Positions 47,097 to 57,135 of a stretch of DNA of 64,000 bases are shown here, piece after piece (the first letter of the stretch is position 1; every line of letters starts with the position of its first letter). This DNA is from Lutjanus erythropterus. Its lineage: Eukaryota; Chordata; Actinopteri; Lutjaniformes; Lutjanidae. The notes beneath the pieces were generated by a model that ran no database searches, was not told the DNA's origin, and saw nothing but the letters and a program-made list of their open reading frames with translations. The DNA is taken from contig CM034610.1 of NCBI GenBank assembly GCA_020091685.1, positions 15,194,724 to 15,258,723 of the forward strand, in the 5' to 3' direction. The position numbers were made by a program, and so were the translations under genes.

Positions 47097-50000
47097 ATGA
47101 AGCTTGATGAAAAAGTTGTGTCATATTTTGAATCTGCCAACACGCCGGTGGACAAAGAAGGTTACCTGTACAAGAAGGTAAGACTTATTTATTCAAAATT
47201 TAAAGGGACAGTACACTCCCAAATCAAAAATGCATATGTTCCCCTTTTATCGATTGTGCTATTTATCCTTAAGGATTGTTTTGGTGTGAGTTGCTAAATT
47301 TTGGAATTTCAGATGTCTGCCTTGTTTCGGTCATTATGAAAGTAGATTACTATCGGTGTGGACTGTTCAAAGCACTAAAAAGTTACATTTTAAAAACTCA
47401 ACAGCTGTGTCTCTTTCCAAAAAACATGACCTAATTACTTAAGATAATCCATAGACCTTCATGTAAGCAGTTTCATGTAAAAACTATTTTCTTTCTGCCA
47501 ACACCTGCCAACAGTATCACCATGCAGAAGGAAGTGTGCATCTGTTCGTGGATGAGAGGTCACAGCTCAGGCAAGGAGGATGCCATTGATTGCATGAGCC
47601 TCTCATCCACGCGCACTTCCTTCTGTATGGTGATTCAATTGGCGGATGTAGTTTGGTTTAAAAAAAGTAGAAAAAAAAAATAGTTCCTACTAGGGCTCGA
47701 CCAATACTAGATTTTTAGGGACGATACCGATATTAGGGAGTTTTAAAAAAGTGATTAAAAGTGATTAACACTTGTGACAAAGATATGTAATAGAGGCAAG
47801 ATATTTTACAGTTCAGTAATAAAGTTTCTTGTCCAAAAATGATATCAGGTCACTGAAACAGTAAACTTTCACTCGTGTTTTTGATCATTCTAAATAACAA
47901 TAAATAAAACAGAACCAAAACATATGTAAATATTGAGCCTGGGTTAAGAAAACATATCAAATACACACTGCCTATAAAGCAAACGGCTGTTAAAAAACAG
48001 TTTTCATATAGGTGCATATCAGACAATGTTTATGCCAGTACTAATATAGACCAATATACTGTGGTTATGATAGGCCTCAAGTGCTCACAACAAGGTCTGT
48101 TGATTATCTTGAGTAACCAGGTCATGATTTCTGAAAAGAGATACGTAAGAGTTACGTAAGATTATTTCCCAGCTTTGAGTACAACAAGCCTAGAGCCATC
48201 TAATCCCATTATATTTGGGAGGAGGCAGACAACTCTACAGACCAACGGCCAATATCTCCAAAACTTGTCAACTCACAACAAAAAGCACTGCAGGCCAGAG
48301 GAAAAATGCATTGTAAGTTTTGGGTTGAACTGTCCTTATAAGAGGAAGTAAATCACATGTTTGTGCCTGTTTAAGGAAACAAAAGTAAACTGGTTAAAAT
48401 CACACACTTTGCCTTTAATATTGAGGAACTTCTTGTGCCAGACTGCTCCAAAAATGACAAACAATTAAAAACATCAGTACCCGATAAAATAAAAATGTTA
48501 GAAAGATAAGTTGAGTACAAAAGTAGGCTAAAATATAAATAGTTGCAAGGGCAATCACACTGAATAGTGATATTGAGAAGTAATAAAAAGTTATATTGCA
48601 CCAAACAATAAATGTAAAAATAGGACATGATATTAAACCTGGTATTGTACATGACAATAATCATAATGAAAAGGAATATTGCACCGTTTAATGAAAATAA
48701 TATTGCACATGGTAATAAAAAGTAATATTACATAATATTAAAAGATTATATTAAGCATAATAATGTTCTTAGTTTTCTCCTCCACCTTCGTTCTACAGTT
48801 TGATGGCCACAAGTAGAGAAGATCTCCTGTGATGTTCTATGGTGTTCCTCAGTGGAATATAACATACTGACCTTAAAAAAAGTTACAAAATTCCTTACAT
48901 GGGAAAATTAAGATTAAAACATTACAGCACAACAATAGACCAGATGAATCTTAATTAGTATCTTTGGTAACACCTGTGTGTACCCCACTATTTTATGTCT
49001 ATTTTTATGTAGAAGTAGATAAAATGAAGCAGAATAAATGTCTCGAATAGTCTGGAAGGCTGTCAATCCATACAGCTTTCAAAATTATGTAATATTTTGA
49101 ATTTCTAAACACATAGTAACAAAAAATGTACTTCCTTTTTTTTTGCTGCTTGCATCAGTAATTTCAGAAAACTCCTCCCAGAAGCTGTTTATTTTCCCCA
49201 CCGAGTTGTGTAAGAAATTGAGTAAATTAGCTCTTTCTAACTGAGTAAACCACAGAGTGCACAACTGTCCCACAGGGTGAGATAAAGACTTCCTATCAGA
49301 AACGCTGGTGCGTGCTGAAGGGGAACCTCCTCTTCTACAAGGACCGGCCGACCGACCGGGACGTGATAGGAGTGATTGTTCTGGAGGGCTGCACCGTCCA
49401 GCTGTGCGAGTCCGAGGAGCAGTTCGCCTTCTCGCTGGTGTGGAGCGAGCCGGGACTGCGGACGTACAAGTTTGCCGCCGAGGACGAGGCCAGCCAGGAG
49501 AGCTGGATCAAAGCCCTGCTGTTGGCCAGTCACAGTTACCTGGCCCTGATCGTGATGGACCTGGAGAAGATGTACAGAGGTGAGACACTGAAAGGCTGAG
49601 TGTGTGTTTTCCTGTGGTCAAAGAGAGCTGCCTTTGTTCTGCAGAGCAGCTGTGTGAGGCGGTGAATCACTATTTACAGACGCCATGTACATCATGGTAC
49701 ACAGTATGCAGACGGTGTAATCTCATAACATCTGACTGTCAACATGTGCAGACATTGTGAACACAATAAGTCACAGTTAATTAGGGTTAATTCAATTCTA
49801 GTAGTTTTCTAAAGTTAGTTTGTGGTTTAGTTGTATTTATTGTGATAAATTGTCATTGTTAATCAACTCCTTTCTGATGATGAGTCAACAAACAGCGAAC
49901 ATAATGAACTTCACAAAGGTTAGTTTTATTGCAGGGTTTTTTCTGTATAATCAGAAGTGGGCAAAGTACACAACTCCAGTATTTGAGTCAAAGTATAAAT

Positions 50001-51375
50001 CCTCCTGCTCAAGTATTACTCCAAAACAAGTGAAAGTTGTTCACTAAGGCTGTAACAATATATTGAATATCACAATATTGCCATAAAAAAATGTTAATAC
50101 TGTACAGAGCTGTAACAATATCTACTCAGGTCGTATCTTCAGCTGTCCTATCAATACAGCCATAAAAGGACCAAAAAAAAAAAAAAAAAAAAAAAATCAA
50201 GAGCCAGTGTTAAAGTTTGCCTGTTCTGGGCTGCTGTAGAAACATGGCAGTTCAAAATGGTGGCTTTCGTGGTAGAGGACCTGCGGTCTATGTAGAAATA
50301 TATATATGTAATAATATGTAAATTACTTGTTCAAGGTTATTTTCAGGTGATTTTTACACTAATAAAAACACTTATGAATATTGTTGTCCATCTCTGCCAG
50401 TAGATTGTCCTAAATGTTACACCTTAAAGAATGAGTAAAATTACTTACAGGACTTGAAAATATACTAGTAGCCCAAAAAAAATGACTTGAGTGATTTAGT
50501 CATTTATATTAGTAATTTCGCTATATGTAATAACTTACTTCCACCCCTGCAAATCCCCAAAAAGTCATTAAAACTACCACCAGTACAGATAACTTAATTA
50601 AAGATGTTAATCTGGAATAAAACACATCTCAACATGCGTTCTCAGGCTGGATGGCGTAGTTTTGTAGACAGCGTGTGGTAAACAGAGCAAACACTTAAAA
50701 GTCCAGTGTGTGAGATTTACGGGGATTTGTTGGCAGAATATGGCAGAAATGGAATATAATATTCTTAAGTATGTTTCCATTACTGTGTAATCACCTGAAA
50801 ATAAGAATTGTTGTATTTTCGTTACCTTAGAATGAGTCCTTTATATCTACAGAGGGCGCAGGTCCTCTTCCACAGACACCGCCATTTTGCACTGCCATGT
50901 TTCTGGCTTTTTGGTTATTCATATTTTTCTCTGTTCCTCAGATGCATTAGGTGAGCTCTCCAGCAAACCAGCCAACCCTTTCATCATGCCAAACTTCAAC
51001 ACAGCAGAAGTGGAACATCCTGCAGCCAGTCTGAGCACACAAACTTCAACGCTCTCTTCGTATCCAGCGCCGGCGGTGGGAGCAGGACCCAGTCTGAGCT
51101 CCAATCAGATGCTTCAGGCTCCAAGCGCTTCATCCAAATCAGCAAGTAAAAGATCACCCAAACTGTGGCCCAAGAGGAATGCAAATGTGGTGCCTGTTAA
51201 CACCCCTGCCCCGCCTTTGGGGGAGTGGTCAGCCGTCCTCTTAGGCACCAAGGAGGACTTTAGTAAACTGCATGAAGATTTTGGAAAAGAGGTGAAAGAA
51301 CTGATTGCTGATTGGTCAAAGAGGGGGCGAGATGGTGAAGTTGCTCAGGGCGAAAACTTAATAGATTTTGGGTGA
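47097..51375 (+). CDS. pheta1: Sesquipedalian (PHETA1/2-type) PH-domain endosomal adaptor
   Basis: Small adaptor of early and recycling endosomes that binds the phosphatase OCRL and helps receptor recycling. Exons 47097-47177, 49276-49579 and 50942-51375 sum to 819 nt, 272 aa. The N-terminus MKLDEKVVSYFESANTPVDK leads into a PH domain (about residues 20-125) containing GYLYKKGEIKTSYQKRWCVL, FYKDRPTDRD and the family signature VIVLEGCTVQL, with a Trp near its end (ESWIKAL). A disordered Ser/Pro linker follows. Near the C-terminus FSKLHEDFGKEVKEL matches the phenylalanine-histidine (F&H) motif through which Ses proteins bind OCRL. The product ends ENLIDFG. Whether it is the pheta1, pheta2 or a fish-specific copy was not settled, so the symbol is tentative. 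Intron 1 holds a large MITE-derived repeat and intron 2 an inverted repeat pair. Confidence 0.87.
47198..48343. mobile_element. Large composite copy of the GACAGTTCACCCC MITE family
   Basis: The left end AAAGGGACAGTACACTCCCA at about 47201 and the right end TTTTGGGTTGAACTGTCCTT ending near 48342 are inverted. Between them are a foldback (arms about 47516-47559 and 47598-47633, around CAGAAGGAAGTG) and a separate repeat beginning TAGGGCTCGACC at about 47692. It lies in intron 1 of the sesquipedalian gene. It is probably an element that received later insertions. Confidence 0.55.
50173..50196. repeat. (A)24 homopolymer
   Basis: Uninterrupted A run in intron 2 of the sesquipedalian gene, directly before the inverted repeat copy at 50200-50410. 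Confidence 0.95.
50200..50410 (-). repeat. Interspersed repeat, minus-orientation copy
   Basis: Read on the minus strand it gives AATCACCTGAAAATAA, CGCAGGTCCTCT, CGCCATTTTG-like sequence and CTGCCATGTTTCT. These match, in order, the plus-strand copy at 50700-50915. Confidence 0.7.
50700..50915 (+). repeat. Interspersed repeat, plus-orientation copy next to a splice acceptor
   Basis: Contains TGTGTAATCACCTGAAAATA, GAGGGCGCAGGTCCTCTTCC, CGCCATTTTGCACTGCCATG and TTTCTGGC. It ends about 30 nt before the last-exon acceptor of the sesquipedalian gene at 50941. A related copy lies at about 23210-23350. Confidence 0.7.
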
Positions 51376-51547
51376 TAATATTAAGTATACACTGTCTAAA
51401 CCTTAATTTCAATAACTGGTTGCATTGCAAAGTTCTTAAGTAAATACAGCTTACAGCAATAATTGATAAAATGTATTTCATATATTTGTATATATGTTGT
51501 TGTTCAAGAGCACACTTTGTTTTTTACTTATTATTCTAGAGTCGGTC

Positions 51548-51553
51548 AATAAA
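51548..51553 (+). terminator. Sesquipedalian-gene polyadenylation signal
   Basis: AATAAA about 170 nt past the stop codon at 51375. Confidence 0.6.
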
Positions 51554-54264
51554 TGGTCTGTAATCTCCTGCTCTATTGAATTGTACTCCTTACTGTTAAG
51601 TTTTAAAGAAAAGGTCACAAACAATAGCACTTTTTAAAGACACACACTGAAAATGGGACCTCTTGATATTTATCTACTCTACCTTTATCTTCCCTGCTCT
51701 ACTCTATTATCCAGTCTCTCAATCAGTAGTGCCCAGACTTTTTACGTTGGAGGACCAAAACTGAAACTTAATCATGGGTAACAGGCCAAAACACCTGTTG
51801 TGTTCTATTGTATTGTTTTTTAGCATTTGGTTTTTTTTTTTTATTGCAACATCCAGTACAAGTACAACATGTTGCCGTTTACATTTACAATTGTCATACC
51901 CCTCAAACCTCAACCCCCTTTCCTTTCCCCTCCAACCCCCTGTCCACCTGCCTCGCCTCCACCAACCAACAGGATAGAAGATCAGAGCAGTCCTATTTAG
52001 ACAGAAGATCTTTCAAGTCAGATATTAGATTAATCCACGTTAAAACTGTGTTTGGTCCTGAGGAGGCTTCCATCGCTGGTTTGCTGTCTTCTTGGCTGCA
52101 GTTAAGCCCACCAGCCAGACTTTCCATGGTTTTTCCGTAAGGGAAACCCTAACCCTAACCGTTCCCCAAAAAATCTAAAATCCTTGGACATTCCCAAAAC
52201 AGTATGAATGAAGGAGCCAACAGTTCCATGGGAACAGAAAGAACATTATTGGTCAGGGACTAGTCCCATTTGATGCCTAATTTTCGGTTTCAATCCAGTT
52301 TTTGTCCCACCTCAGATATGTCTCTCCCGCAAGCCTTCATTCCTGGTGTGGGCATATATTTCTCTGAATTCAACTTGGCATATATATAAGACACTGTATG
52401 CAACTTAAAATAGGATGTTCTTGTAAGGTTGATCCCCACGGAACTCTGTAGACTTTGCAAGCTGACCTTACTCTGAAATAAAAGAAACGAGAATGTTTAT
52501 CAATATTTTATTGGGAGATAAGGATTGTACTTGCTCCATTAATATCTTTAAGAGTTGTAATACCTTTATCCTCCCAAGCTATGTTAGTAGTTCTGTTGTA
52601 TTGTTAAGATGGTACCAGGATCCCAGGTTCCCTTAATTGACTGACTTTATACACAAAGTGTCACTCTACCCGCAATGCTCAGATTATATAGAATAATTAA
52701 TCATGATTAACATATTTAAAGAGCATTTTTACCTCCCTAAAAATTAAATAGCCAAAAATAAATTTGCTCGGGGAGGTTATATCAAACATCACAGGATGGC
52801 AACTTTGATGGATGGACATCGATGTATTGTTTAAGTAAGATAATACCTGCCAAGGTTTATGTTCCATGATTGCAGAAATGAATATTTGAAAGAAATGAAA
52901 TAGTTATACCAAATCAAATGTTTTAATACTGGTACCTTTATTTAGAACCACAAACAAAAACCTGTGTCATATGTGTGCAGCTACCAGAAATAAAACCTGC
53001 CAGCCAATCAGGATCAAGAAGCTTCTATGGCCATTGTATGAAAGTCTCTATTACAAGAGCTGATACCTGAGTTTCTGCACAAACCAAAAGTGATACCTTT
53101 TCCTCTTGAGATATATAGACATGCTTTTCTACAACCCCTTTTTACATTTAGCAAAATAAGCTCTAAGTTCTCATTTGTTAAATACTGTCCTAACACCAGC
53201 AGCTCTACAAGAACCTTGCCTAGATAAAATAGTAAGGAATCTGCAAAATTATGATTTCGAAATCCAGACCTATCTGATCAAAGTGTAAATAAACAGGATT
53301 ACAAGAAGAATACAAGTTTTTTTGCTTGACTTTTAACTTTGTTGATACTAAAATAGCATTGGGGTTTAGGTTTCTGTTGCTATGCAAATTAAAGTTTTAT
53401 TGATCATTTAATTGTCTAGTTTGTCTATATACAACTGAATTAAACTTCCAAACCACGTGAATTTTAAAACAGGCCAGTGATTTGTGTGGGTAAAAAAAGG
53501 ACCAACAGTTGTGTGTCGGGGGCAAAGCAGGCCAAGAAGGGCAAAGTCTGCTGAATTTTAGAAGAGAGTCAAAATGGCTGAGAAAGAGAATGGCGGGGGG
53601 CAGCAGGCAGCGCTATTTCAGTCTCTCCAGCTGTCCTGTTTTTACGGTCTTTGACTGAGCTTGGTCTCTTTCTCCTTCTGTCTCTCTCTCTTTTCACCTT
53701 CAGGCCCAAACTTGAAGTGGCTGCCCGCGACGTTCTTTGCATGTAGGATTTAACTTGTGCTTGCTTCTCTGTAAATAATTTTCTCTGGTTTTAGATCATC
53801 CGTGTCCAGACCAAGGATCAAATAAAATCAACAGCAGAATCTAAAAAAAGGTCATATTTATATCACATTTATATATTAGGTCATATATGAAATATCAGGC
53901 CTAGAAATGAGCGGAGACACAGTATCAGTTCCCACTGGTGCTGGATCCCAATACATGCCTTAGCTGTGCAGTTGTGTGATTGATGGTAGCCTATGGAGCT
54001 CATATATGGAGTTTAGTGGGTGGGTCACTGTCCTCCTATTCTAAAGCAACTATACTGGGAACCTCTAGGAGAAACCCAAATTAGTGCATCCATGCTCATT
54101 TAGTGCAATCATCATGTGCTGTTTCCCATCACAGATGTGACTTACTATCACAGGAACAGATATTAAGAGGTCCTCCAATTACAGAGAGAAATTAAATATT
54201 GAAAATTAGCTGCTTTGTCATGTGCTTATTCTTGTTAACTGCCAATATTTGAACTTTTCTTGTT
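51554..54264. other. Intergenic AT-rich region
   Basis: No gene recognised on either strand. A T run is at about 51831-51842, and two telomere-like CCCTAA units are at about 52147-52158. The rest looks like unclassified repeat debris. Confidence 0.5.
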
Positions 54265-55027
54265 GGTACCACTTTACACTAAGACTACCCTTATTAATTA
54301 TTTATAAATGGTTTACAATTAGGTTATAAATGACACTTTATAAATCATTAAAAAAACAATTTTAAACAAGTTACAACATAGTTTTCATACAAGAATGTGG
54401 GCTCACTCTTTGGCAATATTTAGTTACTGCTTACTAATTAATCTTACTGACAGTTATAACTGGCAAAGGAAGCTTTATTAGCCTGATATCAGACTGAACT
54501 GTCTATTTGTCACAATTTGTTCATTTCCATATTCATCAGTTAGCTTAGTGGAGTTTGAAGGTCTGGACCAAGACAAGGCCTTATTGTAAAGTATAAAATG
54601 GTGCGTGTTGAGAATGTCATGGTAAATATGGTAAAGCTTGCCAGAGCCTTAGTGTATGAATCTGGTGATTTGACATGTTGATTTAATATGCTAAATTAAA
54701 CTTTATGACTATTAAGACATGCTAATGATGGTTAAATGCTTGTAATTTATTAACAAAGATGTGATGAAGCTGACTGGTATAAATGCTGCTGAAGGAGCAG
54801 CTGATGGAGATGAAGACAAAGTCAGCTAAGTAAGCAATGAGATCTGAGGCTTAACATTACAGATAATGTGGGCTCACGATTTGGAAAATGACACGTTACT
54901 TTTGCCCGTTTTATCTAATGTGTTATAACAGCTTATGAATGATTTATAAGTGTTTACAAGCCAATTAATAACCTAATTATAAACCATACATAAATCATTA
55001 ATAAGGGTAGTTTTGTAAAGTGGTACC
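54265..55027. mobile_element. 763-bp palindrome-ended non-autonomous DNA element
   Basis: Left end GGTACCACTTTACACTAAGA followed by CTACCCTTATTAATTATTTA, ATGGTTTACAATTAGGTTAT. Right end ATAACCTAATTATAAACCAT, ACATAAATCATTAATAAGGGTAG, TTTTGTAAAGTGGTACC. The two are inverted over about 60 bp with few mismatches. There is no coding capacity. Each end starts with the palindrome GGTACC. Confidence 0.85.
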
Positions 55028-55134
55028 TTGTTTTCTTGCTTACTGTGTGTGGCATTTTGGACCTCTGTTAGTGTACAAAACAATTAAACAAGATGAAAAA
55101 AAACCCAAACCAGCTGCCTTTATTAGTTTGAATG

Positions 55135-56265
55135 TACAGATCCCAATTCCAAAAAAAAGGGATGTGTAAAACTTAAATAACAACAATAATTTGCAAAAAC
55201 TTTTTAACTTGTCTTCAACTGAATACAGTTCGAAGTCAAGATGTTTCATGTTCAAACTGATAAAATTTATTGTATATATATATATTTTTTTAAATATAGA
55301 CTCATCCTGAAATTAATGTCTGCAGTACACTTTTAAAAAGTTAGGAAGGGGCAACAAAAGACCGGGAAAGTTGTAGAAAGCTCAAAAAACACCTGTTTAG
55401 AATATTCAAAAGGTAAACAGGTCAGTTGATAACAGGTGATAATACCATTATTGGATATGAAAGGAGCATCCTCGAAAGGCTCAGTCATTTACAAGCAAGA
55501 ACAGTGTGAGGTTCACCATTTTGTGAAAAACTACATGGGCAACTACTCCAACAGTCTGAGAACAACATTTCTCAACACAAAATTTCAAGGAATTTATTTC
55601 ATCATCTACAATATATAATATCATTAAACGATTCAGAGAATCCAGGGAAACCTCTGCGCATTGACCCCAAGACCTTTGAATCCTCAGACGGCAATACTTT
55701 ACAATCTCATGGCTGTTAAAAGAATACTACTACATGGGCTGGGGAATACTTTGGAAACTGACAAAAACTGGGGGAAATCATGGACGCCATGTCCTCCGGG
55801 CTGAAGTGGAAAAGTATCATCCAGATTGTTACCAGCTCATAGTTCAAAAGCCGCACAGTATGAGAGTGTGTCAGTGCTCATGGCATCATGGCAAACTGTC
55901 GCATCAGTGAAGGCGTTATTAATGCTGTACATAATCACATGTCACTCCTGTTTTGGAGCAACATATGATGCCATCCAGACAATGTCCTACTTACTTCAGC
56001 AAGACAATACAAAGACACATGCTACACGTGTTATGACAGCGTGGCTTTGTGGTAAAAGCGTGAAGATATTGAGATTGTCCTGTCTACAGTCCAGACCTGT
56101 CTTCCGTTGAAAATTTGTGGCATATTATGAAGCTCCATGTACGAAAACAGAGACCCTGAACTGTTGGACACCTGAAGTCATATATCAAGCAAGAATGGGA
56201 AAGAATTTCATTTTCAAAACTTCAACTCTTAGTGCCTTCAGTTCCTAAATTCTTACTGGTTTTAA
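55135..56265 (+). pseudogene. Decayed Tc1/mariner element with transposase remnant
   Basis: The left end CCCAATTCCAAAAAAAAGGG at about 55142 matches the 8491-9004 element. The plus strand then holds transposase pieces in several frames: a helix-turn-helix region around 55450-55610, GGAAATCATGGACGCCATGT at 55775, LLQQDNTKTHATRV near 55990, and CAGTCCAGACCTGTCTTCCG (reading SPDLSSVENLW) near 56090. QQDN and SPDL..EN are blocks of the IS630/Tc1 DDE catalytic core. Stops and frameshifts interrupt it and part of the middle is deleted. The right inverted end was not found. Confidence 0.82.
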
Positions 56266-56880
56266 TTTTTATAAGACTTTAATTTTTCTTTTTCAAAAAT
56301 CATACATACATGTATATACAATATTACACAGAGTGAGTCAGTATTAGAGGACTGTTTACATTTCTCATTGATGCAAGGTCACTGTTTCTAGAGACCTAGT
56401 AGTCATGTGTCATCGCTGGAGCAGGACCAATGTCCATCAGCCAACTGATTTCAAGTTTCATGACTGTTTATAAACCCTGCTGGCCACTACTGATCTACAT
56501 CGTAGTACTGGGCACTAACCTCAGACTAAACTTATCATTTAGACAGGTGATGACTTTAGGATATGTTTACTGAGATTACATGTTGGCACCCTTAGTGGCT
56601 CTCGGCTGTTAATTGCTGATAATCTCATACGTGTCGGTATCAAGAGGAGTAAAGCAGCAACAGCCTGTCATCACACACTGGGTTTTGTTCTCTCACAGTG
56701 GTTATAAAAGAAACAAAAATAGCCACAACAAAGACTCTCAGTACGTATGCCAAGAAGAAGAAGAAGGGTACGGGGGCAGGTCAGTTGTTCAGTTGTCCCG
56801 TAGCTTTTCCTGTCTGTCAGTTTTCCCATATTAGTCCACAGATGACACCAAAGTCATGCCTGTGTGTTGGCATTGAATTC
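56266..56880. other. Intergenic region upstream of mylpf
   Basis: No gene recognised. A CAGATG E-box (56839-56844) lies at its right end and may belong to the mylpf promoter. Confidence 0.45.
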
Positions 56881-56884
56881 ACCT

Positions 56885-57043
56885 CATTCCAAGACTCCTG
56901 GGACCTATTTTGGAGCATCGGTAAGCCGATCCACCCCAGCACCTCCTCGCTCCTCCCTCTTTCTCTTACTTTCCCTCGGCTCTGTTTCCCTGCCAAACCT
57001 GATGGTGTGGCTAAAAGTAGCCCCCCGTGGGCTAGTATATAAG
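56885..57043 (+). promoter_or_regulatory. mylpf muscle promoter
   Basis: In order: CATTCC (MCAT/TEAD site) at 56885-56890; CCTATTTTGG, a perfect CArG box for SRF, at 56904-56913; CTAAAAGTAG, one mismatch from a MEF2 site, at 57011-57020; and the TATA box TATATAAG at 57036-57043. These suggest a start site near 57065-57070 and a 5' UTR of about 65-70 nt before the start codon at 57136. The sites are direct consensus matches; function is inferred from their clustering upstream of a fast-muscle gene. Confidence 0.75.
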
Positions 57044-57135
57044 GCCCCAGGAGTCCACTGCTTACATGTCAGTCACATCGGCTTTGGCGTAGGCTTCTCT
57101 TCTCTTGACCAACACCAACCCCACAAACTTGAGAG

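Noticed and set aside
46777..47124. 115-residue minus-strand ORF over the sesquipedalian 5' exon
   Set aside because: Opposite strand to a well-supported exon, with poly-Lys/Ser low complexity and no family match.
52140..52162. Interstitial telomeric repeat
   Set aside because: Only two CCCTAA units; too short to distinguish from chance.
56698..57042. ORF of 114 residues across the mylpf promoter
   Set aside because: It covers the TATA, CArG and MEF2-like sites and shows no family resemblance.
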